NCBI GenBank assembly: GCA_937920105.1
Contig: CALETH010000133.1
Coordinates: forward strand, 1 to 7,084
Length of the DNA: 7,084 nucleotides
Source: an uncultured Bacteroidota bacterium
GTDB lineage: Bacteria; Bacteroidota; Ignavibacteria; UBA10030; UBA8401
Reading direction: 5' to 3'
This document shows, one piece after another, positions 1 to 5,871 of this stretch (its first letter is position 1; each line of letters opens with the position of its first letter). The notes beneath the pieces are model-generated. The model saw only the letters and a list, made by a program, of their open reading frames with translations, was not told where the DNA came from and searched no databases. A program made the position numbers and the translations under genes.

Positions 1-129
1 ATCATTACCCACCCATTGTGGTTTAGAAGGTACAGCTTCTAGCCACGTGTTTTCGTGTCTAAAATTCTTAATAAGCTCTGTTACTGCAAGCTCATTCTTT
101 AGTGTTAAATCTACTCTTTGTTTTGACAT
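1..129 (-). CDS. Phage major capsid-like protein, N-terminal 43 codons (runs off left edge)
   Basis: The ATG is at 129 and the frame is open to the left edge, giving 43 residues that begin MSKQRVDLTL and include NFRHENTWLEAVPSKPQWVG. From memory, this resembles the start of major capsid proteins in Bacteroidota phages and prophages; I cannot search to confirm it. The start lies 6 bp after the stop of the preceding minus-strand phage gene, a spacing typical of a phage morphogenesis operon, and the order protease/scaffold then capsid is the usual one for tailed phages. There is no clear Shine-Dalgarno site, only an A/T-rich leader. The rest of the gene lies outside the window. That the ORF is real is well supported; the exact product is moderately supported and could instead be another head protein. 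Confidence 0.5.
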   Translation of the reverse strand, partial: MSKQRVDLTLKNELAVTELIKNFRHENTWLEAVPSKPQWVGND

Positions 130-135
130 TGTGAA

Positions 136-400
136 TTATTTTTTAGCTGCATAAGCTGCGTTTAACTTTCTTACTTTTTCCGGATTAGTCTTTGCTAATT
201 CATCTAATGCATTAGGATCTTTCTCTAGATAATCTTCTAAAGTCCAATTGGCTCTTAAAGATTCTGCATCGCCACCTCCATCAGGCGTTTCTTTAATTCC
301 TGCAGATGCAGGCGTAACACCTTTCATAGTTTCTAATAAAGCTTCTGTATTAGCTGCATCATTGATATGCAAAGCGATAAAACTTTCTCTTTGTTCTGCA
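136..400 (-). CDS. C-terminal part of a phage head protease/scaffold-like protein, 5' end missing
   Basis: The phage part of this frame runs from about base 400 down to the TAA at 136-138, about 87 residues. A Gly/Pro-rich linker (GIKETPDGGGDAES) leads into a charged tail with ANWTLEDYLEKDPNALDELA, ending in NAAYAAKK. Tails of this kind (an aromatic/acidic stretch, then KDPxAL...NPEK) are familiar to me at the ends of phage head maturation proteases or scaffolds; this is recognition without a search. The frame can be extended to an ATG at 465, but the extra 22 or so codons are antisense to conserved mazG sequence (the LLEETYE and IENNEMNE regions), so that extension is not part of the natural protein. 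The true N-terminus has been lost at the join near 400. The capsid-like gene follows 6 bp downstream, which supports a phage head operon. Confidence 0.5.
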
Positions 401-404
401 TTAT
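394..404. other. Join between phage sequence and truncated mazG
   Basis: To the left, minus-strand translation gives phage-like sequence up to about AEQRESFIALHIND. To the right, plus-strand translation gives canonical MazG from the leucines at 401-406 (LLEETYE). Neither homology continues across, so the breakpoint lies within a few bases of 400. I see no IS end, target-site duplication or tRNA at the join. Either a real rearrangement (prophage remnant or deletion) or an assembly chimera would produce this picture. Confidence 0.75.
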
Positions 405-1063
405 TGGAAGAAACGTATGAAACAATTGAATGTATTGAAAATAATGAGATGAACGAATTAAGCAAAGAGTTGGGAGATATTCTTCTTCATGTTGTTTTTC
501 AATCTGTTATTGCTGAAGAACAAAATGAGTTTACTCTTGATGATGTGATACAAAAAATCTGCGAAAAACTGATTCATCGTCACCCTCATGTTTTTAGTAA
601 TGCTGAAAAACCAAAAAATAAAAATGAGCAAAAGTTTTTGTGGGAAAAAATGAAGCTTGCCGAGGGAAGAACTTCTGTTATTGATGGTGTGCCAAAAACA
701 TTACCTGCTTTACAGCAAGCACAACGTGTTCAAGAAAAAGCGTCGAAAGTGGGTTTTGATTGGAATGATAAAAATGATGTTTGGAAAAAAGTAGAAGAAG
801 AATTAACGGAATTTTCCGATGTTGTAGAAACACATAATCACCAAAAAATCGAAGATGAGTTTGGTGATATTCTTTTTGCGTTGGTGAATTATGCTCGTTT
901 CATCAATATTAATCCGGAAATTGCATTGCGGCGTACTACGCAAAAATTTTCTGAAAGATTTCGCTTTATTGAAAATTCTTTACAAGAACAAGGAAAAGAT
1001 ATTTATAAAACTTCTTTGGATGAAATGAATGTTTTGTGGGAAAAAGCGAAAAAGAAAAAATAA
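401..1063 (+). CDS. mazG: MazG nucleoside triphosphate pyrophosphohydrolase, 5'-truncated
   Basis: MazG hydrolyses NTPs and dNTPs to the monophosphate plus pyrophosphate in the cytoplasm, cleaning nucleotide pools and, in E. coli, modulating the stringent response. The open frame extends from an ATG at 248 (271 codons), but only the last 220 residues are MazG. The first 51 are the antisense of the phage gene. Numbered from 248, the first MazG domain begins at L52 with LLEETYE (E54, E55, E58) and continues through ELGDILL (E74, D77). A HRHPHVF motif and the IDGVPKTLPALQQAQR linker follow (about 110-160). The second domain carries EEELTE (183-188) and DEFGD (203-207), the acidic metal-binding pattern. 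Missing are about 35 N-terminal residues, including the CPWD...QTH stretch of complete family members (E. coli 263 aa). The catalytic C-terminal domain is intact, but the N-terminal domain has lost its first helix. The gene converges with comM, 35 bp away. An in-frame ATG at 449 exists but has no good ribosome site. Confidence 0.9.
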   Translation, partial: LLEETYETIECIENNEMNELSKELGDILLHVVFQSVIAEEQNEFTLDDVIQKICEKLIHRHPHVFSNAEKPKNKNEQKFLWEKMKLAEGRTSVIDGVPKTLPALQQAQRVQEKASKVGFDWNDKNDVWKKVEEELTEFSDVVETHNHQKIEDEFGDILFALVNYARFININPEIALRRTTQKFSERFRFIENSLQEQGKDIYKTSLDEMNVLWEKAKKKK

Positions 1064-1073
1064 ACTCCATTTT

Positions 1074-1097
1074 TTACTTCTTCATTCTACTTTCTCA
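1074..1097. repeat. Dispersed repeat, copy 1 (TTACTTC-TCATTCTACTTTCTCA)
   Basis: This 24-bp stretch matches 2902-2925 at 23 of 24 positions, the single difference being at 1081 (t versus c). It fills most of the 35-bp gap between the convergent mazG and comM genes and ends one base before the comM stop codon. Confidence 0.75.
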
Positions 1098-1098
1098 T

Positions 1099-2634
1099 TT
1101 ACATTGCATAGTTTCTATCCAAACTTCTGTACTGAATTGCTTCGCTTACATGCGAGGTTTGAATTTGTTCACTTCCCGCAAGGTCTGCAATAGTACGAGC
1201 AACTTTTAAAATTCTATCATAGGCACGAGCAGAAAGTCCAAGTTTTGTCATAGCAGTTTTTAAAAGTTGTTCGCTGTTGGAATCAATGGTGCAAAATGTT
1301 CGCACTTCTTTTGATTGCATATCCGCGTTGGAAAAAATCTTTTTATGTTTTTCAAATCGTTGAATTTGTTTTTTTCGTGCTTCTACTACTCTTGTGCGAA
1401 TTGCGTGAGAGGGTTCTCCATTTTTCTTTTCTGCAAGTTCATCCACTTTTACGGCGGGAACTTCTATATGAATATCAATTCTATCTAACAACGGTCCGGA
1501 AATTTTTCCCATGTATCGCTGAATTTGCATTGGCGGACATGTGCATTCTTGATGTGGGTTTCCATAATTTCCACAGGGACATGGATTCATTGCACAGACG
1601 AGCATAAAATTTGCCGGAAAATCTACAGACATTTTTGAACGACTGATGGTTACTTTTCCATCTTCCAATGGCTGTCTCATTACTTCCAACACGTTACGAG
1701 CAAATTCCGGAAGTTCATCTAAAAATAAAATTCCGTGATGTGAAAGTGAAATTTCTCCGGGACGAGGAATTGTTCCTCCACCAACTAATGCACTATCAGA
1801 AATTGTGTGATGTGGTGAACGAAATGGACGATTGATTACTAATGCAGAATTTGTTGGAAGCATTCCTGCAACGGAATGAATTTTTATTGTTTCCAAACTT
1901 TCTTCAAATGTCATTGGTGGAAGAATGCTTGGCAATCTTCGTGCTAACATTGTTTTTCCGGAACCCGGAGGTCCCAACATAATAATATTGTGTCCGCCGG
2001 CAGCAGCAATTTCTAAAGCACGTTTTACATTTTCTTGTCCTTTCACATCAGAAAAATCTAATGTGTAGTGTTGTTCGTTGCTAAATATTTTTTCAATATC
2101 AACGTGTGTTGGTTGCAGTGTGGATTTTTCGTTGAGGATTTCTATTGCTTCTGTTAAATTTTCTACTCCGTACACAGTAATTCCGGAAACCATTGCTGCT
2201 TCGGTTGCATTTTGTTTTGGAAGAATAATTCCTTTCAATTTTCTTTTTTGCACTTCAACAGCAATGGGTAACACTCCGTGAATGGGACGTAGTGTTCCAT
2301 CCAACGCTAATTCTCCGAGAATAACAAAATCTTTTAACAAGGTATCATTCACTTGTCCGCTGGAGGCAAGCATTCCGATTGCGATTGGTAAATCGTACGC
2401 TGAGCCCTCTTTTTTAATATCTGCTGGTGCTAAATTGATAGTAATGCGTTTGTTGGGATACACGTAGGATGAATTTTTTATTGCGGCGGCTACTCTCTCT
2501 CTACTTTCTTTTACGGCATTATCAGGAAGTCCGACCATGAAAAAATTTGGAACGGTGTTTTCGATATTGGTTTCTATTTCTATAAGATAGGCGTTGATGC
2601 CGTACGTGGCACTACTGAAAACAACGGATAGCAT
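1099..2634 (-). CDS. comM: ComM/YifB-family AAA+ ATPase (Mg-chelatase-like)
   Basis: The complete gene encodes 511 residues, the usual family length. Family members are hexameric helicases; in naturally transformable bacteria ComM drives branch migration of incoming DNA, and the gene is widespread in other bacteria too. An N-terminal Lon-protease-like fold (about 1-170) carries VGLPDNAVKESRERV and KEGSAYDLPIA. The GELALDGTLRPIHG stretch lacks the catalytic lysine found in Lon, so peptidase activity is unlikely. The AAA+ core has Walker A GPPGSGKT (221-228), FRSPHHT (271-277), Walker B ILFLDE (302-307), and a four-cysteine cluster C352, C354, C364, C366 (PCPCG...ECTC), probably binding zinc. 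The arginine-finger region is LLDRIDIH (382-389), followed by the C-terminal lid with GLSARAYDR (466-474). The ATG at 2634 is supported by GGAG 6 bases upstream. It is convergent with mazG. I see no competence genes nearby, so a transformation role here is inference. Confidence 0.95.
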   Translation of the reverse strand: MLSVVFSSATYGINAYLIEIETNIENTVPNFFMVGLPDNAVKESRERVAAAIKNSSYVYPNKRITINLAPADIKKEGSAYDLPIAIGMLASSGQVNDTLLKDFVILGELALDGTLRPIHGVLPIAVEVQKRKLKGIILPKQNATEAAMVSGITVYGVENLTEAIEILNEKSTLQPTHVDIEKIFSNEQHYTLDFSDVKGQENVKRALEIAAAGGHNIIMLGPPGSGKTMLARRLPSILPPMTFEESLETIKIHSVAGMLPTNSALVINRPFRSPHHTISDSALVGGGTIPRPGEISLSHHGILFLDELPEFARNVLEVMRQPLEDGKVTISRSKMSVDFPANFMLVCAMNPCPCGNYGNPHQECTCPPMQIQRYMGKISGPLLDRIDIHIEVPAVKVDELAEKKNGEPSHAIRTRVVEARKKQIQRFEKHKKIFSNADMQSKEVRTFCTIDSNSEQLLKTAMTKLGLSARAYDRILKVARTIADLAGSEQIQTSHVSEAIQYRSLDRNYAM

Positions 2635-2640
2635 TTTTTA

Positions 2641-2644
2641 CTCC
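2641..2644 (-). promoter_or_regulatory. Ribosome binding site of comM (GGAG)
   Basis: On the minus strand GGAG is followed by TAAAAA and the ATG at 2634, a 6-base spacing. It supports the chosen comM start. Confidence 0.7.
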
Positions 2645-2656
2645 ATAAATTGTTGC

Positions 2657-2683
2657 CACAGATTTCTCTGATTAGCACAGATT
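2657..2683. repeat. Tandem CACAGATT-type repeat in the comM leader
   Basis: Three related octamers sit 9-10 bases apart: CACAGATT (2657), CTCTGATT (2666) and CACAGATT (2676). A related CACGGATT lies at 5824-5831, upstream of acs. In my recollection similar CACAGATT/CACGGATT strings are common in intergenic DNA of Bacteroidota and relatives. The function is unknown. Confidence 0.5.
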
Positions 2684-2701
2684 GTTTATTAAGTGAAATT
2701 T

Positions 2702-2709
2702 CAAATATA
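2702..2709 (-). promoter_or_regulatory. Possible -7 promoter element upstream of comM (TATATTTG)
   Basis: On the minus strand TATATTTG matches the Bacteroidota -7 consensus TAnnTTTG exactly and lies about 67 bases upstream of the comM ATG. A matching -33 TTG at the usual distance is not evident, which lowers confidence. If it is used, transcripts would carry the CACAGATT repeat in the leader. Confidence 0.25.
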
Positions 2710-2743
2710 GAATAGTAAAACTATAAATAAAAGATAAAACCAA

Positions 2744-2756
2744 TGTAAAATTTACA
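2744..2756. promoter_or_regulatory. Perfect inverted repeat TGTAAA-A-TTTACA upstream of comM
   Basis: Six-base arms flank one central base. It lies about 35-50 bases upstream of the possible comM -7 element, where an activator site could sit. The region is AT-rich, so chance is a real alternative, and no regulator is implied by the sequence. Confidence 0.25.
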
Positions 2757-2777
2757 ATGAATATTCTGACATCTGAG

Positions 2778-2788
2778 TTCTGAATTCT
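2778..2788. repeat. TTCTGAATTCT dispersed motif, copy 1
   Basis: It is identical to 5861-5871. It sits within a longer low-complexity run of ATTCTGA/ATCTGAG/TTCTGAA units from 2764 onward. The second copy is likewise surrounded by ATTCT units. Confidence 0.5.
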
Positions 2789-2789
2789 G

Positions 2790-2830
2790 TTTTTTCTCTC
2801 ACAAAGTCGCTGAGTCGCAAATTTTTTAAA
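2790..2830. repeat. CGCAAAGACGC-type dispersed repeat, copy A
   Basis: It shares the layout of 6910-6940: TTTTTTCTC, then a CAAAG(T/A)CGC core, then GCAA and a T-run ending in TTTAAA. This copy has an inserted CTGAGTCGC unit. A partial relative is at 5803-5836. All three are intergenic. Confidence 0.5.
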
Positions 2831-2901
2831 TAGATGGAACACTGATTATAAATTGTAACTTCCATCATTACTATAATTCGTTGTCATTTTCTATTTTTTT
2901 C

Positions 2902-2925
2902 TTACTTCCTCATTCTACTTTCTCA
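2902..2925. repeat. Dispersed repeat, copy 2 (TTACTTC-TCATTCTACTTTCTCA)
   Basis: It matches 1074-1097 at 23 of 24 positions, in the same orientation. It lies between the comM leader and the hairpin at 2944-2989. Confidence 0.75.
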
Positions 2926-2943
2926 CTTTTTTGACACACCCCT

Positions 2944-2989
2944 AAATCCCCTCTCTCCTTCGCTTATGCCAACGCTTCAGAGGGGACTT
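2944..2989. repeat. Large imperfect palindrome CCCCTCT...AGAGGGG, possible terminator
   Basis: TCCCCTCT (2947-2954) pairs with AGAGGGGA (2979-2986). The stem extends through AA/TT at 2944-2945 and 2988-2989 with one A/C mismatch. The loop is about 24 bases. It begins about 20 bp beyond the stop of the Imm52-like gene. The T-rich tract follows on the plus strand (2987-3000) and not on the minus strand, so it is not a classical intrinsic terminator for the minus-strand gene. On the minus strand it reads like the 'AAGTCCCCTCT...GGGGATTTAGGGGTG' repeats I recall from Bacteroidota genomes. Confidence 0.5.
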
Positions 2990-3009
2990 TAATTTTCTTT
3001 TCGCTCTGT

Positions 3010-3828
3010 TTATTTTTTAGATGTAAGTTTACGATGTATTAAATTAATTTGATTAGCAATATCATTATATGTTTCTCCAGAAAGAGAAGGTGTAGCAAAA
3101 ATTTTTGTACCAATATCATTAATTTTTACCATCATAGATGGTGGAAAGATGTCTTTTTCTATTTTACGTTCTTTATGAGAAAAATACGTAAGCCAACCAA
3201 CTTCGAAAGATTGAGGTCTTTCAATACTATTAGGATGACCAGGTAACTCTACATAGCCAAAATCAGGGTTCAATGCAGTAACAAAAAGCGAAAAAAGTTT
3301 TTCAATATAAACACCTTGCTTTAAAGATTCTTTTGCAACAACATCATATCTAAGTTTAAGTTCCATAACAATTCCCGGACCATCAGAGACTTCACCTTCT
3401 GCAACAAATGACATACGAAAATAGACATTTCGTAATCCAGTATAGTTATTAAAAAATATAATTTCATGTGTTGGGTCAATTTTATCTCGACCAAAATTCC
3501 ATTCGATTTTTGATGTAGCAAGAAAAGCATCAATACGATTCTCGCCACTATGAAATACTGCTACTTCCTGCATACCAGGTGAATATCCTTTTAATGAAAA
3601 TAAAGTTGAATCTTCTTGTTCAAGTTTATATAAAAGTGAATGAAGCATTGGTGACAAATCCATAGGTTCAACAACAGGTGCACGACGTACAAAACACATT
3701 CGATACGTACCTTTGTCAACTGAACTATTATCATTTATTTCCATTATTTTCTCCTTATGTTGTGGATAGGAATGTGTACAAAAAGATAATACAAGAAATA
3801 AAACAAATATATTTTTATTCTTCATCAT
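3010..3828 (-). CDS. Imm52-like (immunity-type) protein, possibly secreted
   Basis: The 272-codon frame overlaps the last 14 bases of acs. It is not a named gene that I recognise. The C-terminal third (about 185-268) has the order NPDFGYVE, VGWLTYFS (210-217), FPPSMMVKI, DIGTKIFATP (238-247), then a final helix ANQINLIHRKL. This resembles polymorphic-toxin immunity proteins of the Imm52 type as I remember them, but no search was possible. The middle is mixed alpha/beta with no catalytic motif. Two starts are plausible. From 3828 the first 23 residues look like a signal peptide: lysines, a hydrophobic IFVLFLVLSF core, then THSYPQ. Translation would be coupled to acs through GGGGG 6 bases upstream. 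From 3744 (Met29) there is a far stronger ribosome site and a 244-residue cytoplasmic protein, as expected of most immunity proteins. C17 has Phe at -1, so a lipoprotein is unlikely. No toxin gene is in view. Confidence 0.45.
   Translation of the reverse strand: MMKNKNIFVLFLVLSFCTHSYPQHKEKIMEINDNSSVDKGTYRMCFVRRAPVVEPMDLSPMLHSLLYKLEQEDSTLFSLKGYSPGMQEVAVFHSGENRIDAFLATSKIEWNFGRDKIDPTHEIIFFNNYTGLRNVYFRMSFVAEGEVSDGPGIVMELKLRYDVVAKESLKQGVYIEKLFSLFVTALNPDFGYVELPGHPNSIERPQSFEVGWLTYFSHKERKIEKDIFPPSMMVKINDIGTKIFATPSLSGETYNDIANQINLIHRKLTSKK
3751..3756 (-). promoter_or_regulatory. Strong internal Shine-Dalgarno site before Met29 of the Imm52-like gene
   Basis: On the minus strand AAGGAG is followed by AAAATA and the ATG at 3744, a textbook 6-base spacing. 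It is the best ribosome site in the window, while neighbouring genes mostly lack one. It favours the shorter start at 3744 over the signal-peptide start at 3828. Confidence 0.5.
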
Positions 3829-5776
3829 TGTTCCCCCGCAATTTTTCCAGAATAGAAAAATCTTCTAACGTTGTGGTATCTCCAGTTGTGGTTGCACCAG
3901 AAGCAATTTCTCGCAACAATCTTCGCATAATTTTTCCGCTGCGTGTTTTTGGAAGTGCATCCGTAAAACGAATATCATCTGGTTTTGCCATTGCTCCAAT
4001 TTCTTTTGCAACGTGTTGACGAAGTTCTTCTTTTAATTCTTGTGTTGGTTTGTATTTTCCTTCTAAGGTAACAAACGCACAAATTGCAGAACCTTTAATT
4101 TCATCCGGCTTGCCAACAACTGCGGCTTCGGCTACATATTTGTGACTGACTAATGCACTTTCTACTTCCATCGTTCCCAAACGATGTCCGGAAACATTAA
4201 TCACATCATCCACTCTTCCCATAATCCAAAAATATCCATCACTATCGCAACGTGCACCATCACCGGTAAAATACATTCCTTTAATATCGCTCCAATATGT
4301 TTTTTTAAAACGTTCGGGGTCGTTCCACACACCTCGCATCATCGAAGGCCACGGTTTTTTTATCACCAAATATCCACCGTGATTTGCTGGTACGGATTTT
4401 CCTTCTTTTGAAACTACATCCGGCTGAATTCCAAAAAATGGCAACGTTGCTGTTCCGGGTTTTGTTGGTGTTGCTCCGGGAAATGGAGAAATCATAATGG
4501 AACCGGTTTCTGTTTGCCACCATGTATCTACGATTGGACATTTTCCTTTTCCAATAATTTTGTTGTACCACATCCATGCTTCAGGATTTATTGGTTCCCC
4601 TACTGTTCCTAATAATCGCAACGAACTTAAATCATGCTTTAACGGAAATTGCTCTCCCCATTTTATAAAAGAACGAATTGCTGTGGGTGCGGTGTAAAAA
4701 ATATTCACTTTGTATTTTTCGATAATTTTCCAAAATCTGTCTGGCTCAGGAAAATTTGGTGCACCTTCATACATCACTACACTTGCTCCGTTGGAAAGCG
4801 GTCCGTACACAATGTAACTGTGTCCTGTTACCCAACCGATATCTGCAGTACACCAATACGTGTCATTATCTTTTATATCAAAAATATATTTTGTGGTGAG
4901 ATGGGTGCCGAGTAAATATCCGGCGGTGGAATGCACAACGCCTTTTGGTTTTCCGGTTGTTCCGCTGGTGTATAAAATAAATAATGGATGTTCGGAATCT
5001 AATTTTTCTGCTTCACAATTTGGTGATGCGTTTTCCATTAATGCGTGCCACCAATGGTCACGTCCGGGTTCCATCGTGATTTCGTTGGTGGTTCTTTTAA
5101 AAACAATAACATTTTCTATTGATGGTGTTGATTTGATTGCTTCATCCACATTTATTTTTAGTGGAACAACTGCTCCACGTCTATAACCACCATCTGCAGT
5201 GATGACGAGTTTTGCTTGCGCATCGTTGATTCTATCTTTCAACGCTTCCGCACTGAACCCACCAAATATTACACTGTGGATTGCTCCTATTCTTGCACAG
5301 GCAAGCATTGCGATGGGAAGTTCCGGCACCATTGGCATATAGATTGCCACACGGTCTCCTTTTTTAACGCCGAGATTTTTTAGAACGTTAGAAAATTTGC
5401 AAATTTCTCGATGTAAATCTGAATAGGTTAACACACGTGTATCGCCGGGTTCTCCTTCCCAAATAATTGCGGCTTTATTTTTTTTCCATGTGGTAAGATG
5501 TCTATCTACACAATTATAAGAGATGTTGATTTTTCCACCGACGAACCATTGTGCAAAGGGTAATTTCCATTGCAAAACTTTTTTCCATTTTTTAAACCAA
5601 TGTAATTCTTGTTCTGCTGCTTTTGCAAAAAATTTTTCCGGATTTTTTATGGATTCTGCATACATTTTTTTGTATTGTGCGAATGTTTTGATGTGTGCAG
5701 TTTTAGAAAATTCCGGATTGGGTTTGAATACTCTTTTTTCTTTAAGGATGGATGTGATGGTGGGATTTGGTTTCAT
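3815..5776 (-). CDS. acs: Acetyl-CoA synthetase (AMP-forming)
   Basis: The enzyme activates acetate with ATP and CoA through acetyl-AMP, giving acetyl-CoA, AMP and PPi in the cytoplasm. From the ATG at 5776 it has 653 residues, against 652 in Salmonella Acs. Visible motifs are FGGFSAEAL (171-179), the phosphate-binding YTSGTTGKPKG (269-279), and WWQTETG (419-425), whose tryptophans shape the acetate-specific pocket. Next come TGDGAR (504-509), the hinge GRVDDVINVSGHR (520-532), and PKTRSGKIMRR (609-619). K615 in the last motif is the catalytic lysine that acetyltransferases inactivate in other bacteria. All key residues are present at a constant +6 offset from Salmonella. The frame can be extended to a TTG at 5812, but that adds 12 codons overlapping an intergenic repeat and exceeds the usual length. 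No clear Shine-Dalgarno site is seen. The downstream Imm52-like gene overlaps its end, and the histidine kinase lies 93 bp upstream. Confidence 0.97.
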   Translation of the reverse strand: MKPNPTITSILKEKRVFKPNPEFSKTAHIKTFAQYKKMYAESIKNPEKFFAKAAEQELHWFKKWKKVLQWKLPFAQWFVGGKINISYNCVDRHLTTWKKNKAAIIWEGEPGDTRVLTYSDLHREICKFSNVLKNLGVKKGDRVAIYMPMVPELPIAMLACARIGAIHSVIFGGFSAEALKDRINDAQAKLVITADGGYRRGAVVPLKINVDEAIKSTPSIENVIVFKRTTNEITMEPGRDHWWHALMENASPNCEAEKLDSEHPLFILYTSGTTGKPKGVVHSTAGYLLGTHLTTKYIFDIKDNDTYWCTADIGWVTGHSYIVYGPLSNGASVVMYEGAPNFPEPDRFWKIIEKYKVNIFYTAPTAIRSFIKWGEQFPLKHDLSSLRLLGTVGEPINPEAWMWYNKIIGKGKCPIVDTWWQTETGSIMISPFPGATPTKPGTATLPFFGIQPDVVSKEGKSVPANHGGYLVIKKPWPSMMRGVWNDPERFKKTYWSDIKGMYFTGDGARCDSDGYFWIMGRVDDVINVSGHRLGTMEVESALVSHKYVAEAAVVGKPDEIKGSAICAFVTLEGKYKPTQELKEELRQHVAKEIGAMAKPDDIRFTDALPKTRSGKIMRRLLREIASGATTTGDTTTLEDFSILEKLRGNNDEE

Positions 5777-5802
5777 AGTTTTTTCATAAAGAATTTGTTT
5801 TA

Positions 5803-5836
5803 TTTTTCGCAAAGATGTAGAAACACGGATTTTTTA
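5803..5836. repeat. CGCAAAG/CACGGATT dispersed repeat, copy B, in the acs leader
   Basis: TTTTTCGCAAAGATG is followed by CACGGATTTTTTAA, joining a core seen at 2790-2830 and 6910-6940 with a relative of the octamer at 2657-2683. It occupies the gap between the kinase stop and acs, overlapping the possible upstream TTG codon of acs. Confidence 0.45.
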
Positions 5837-5860
5837 ATATTTTGTATTCCAACTCCTAAA

Positions 5861-5871
5861 TTCTGAATTCT
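5861..5871. repeat. TTCTGAATTCT dispersed motif, copy 2
   Basis: It is identical to 2778-2788 and is embedded in a run of ATTCT units (5861-5884). The run includes the stop codon and the final few codons of the histidine kinase. Confidence 0.5.

Larger units (their letters stand above)
2635..3009. other. Gene-free intergenic region of 375 bp, rich in short repeats
   Basis: No convincing reading frame is present on either strand. From the comM side it holds: the comM ribosome site; a triple CACAGATT-type repeat (2657-2683); a possible comM promoter element (2702-2709); a perfect inverted repeat TGTAAA-A-TTTACA (2744-2756); a TTCTGAATTCT motif (2778-2788); a CGCAAAG-type motif (2790-2830); the second copy of the 24-bp repeat (2902-2925); and a large imperfect hairpin (2944-2989) just beyond the stop of the Imm52-like gene. 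Confidence 0.7.

Noticed and set aside
299..312. Small palindrome CCTGCA-GA-TGCAGG
   Set aside because: It lies in the phage coding sequence (encoding PASAG) and is short enough to be codon-driven chance.
399..400. The CA dinucleotide at the phage side of the join as a Mu-like phage terminus
   Set aside because: The phage sequence ends inside a structural gene rather than at a genome end, and there is no terminal repeat. A CA pair is expected by chance.
401..465. N-terminal extension of the phage minus-strand frame to an ATG at 465
   Set aside because: These codons are antisense to conserved MazG residues, so the open frame is a by-product of the join.
1296..1607. Plus-strand open frames inside comM, acs and the kinase
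   Set aside because: They are antisense shadows of strongly supported genes, with no ribosome site and compositionally odd products.
2944..3000. Classical intrinsic terminator for the Imm52-like gene
   Set aside because: The T-run follows the stem on the plus strand only; on the minus strand, where it would be needed, no U-tract follows.
2635..3009. Riboswitch, tRNA, small RNA or CRISPR in the long gap
   Set aside because: There is no cloverleaf, no conserved aptamer core, and no regularly spaced direct repeats with unique spacers.
5773..5787. Mini-frame ATG AAA AAA CTA TGA whose stop overlaps the acs start on the minus strand
   Set aside because: It is four codons with no ribosome site in an A-rich stretch, so chance is the simplest explanation for a leader-peptide look.
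5777..5812. Upstream TTG start of acs (12 extra codons)
   Set aside because: It overlaps a dispersed intergenic repeat, has no ribosome site, and makes the protein longer than typical. The ATG at 5776 gives 653 residues.
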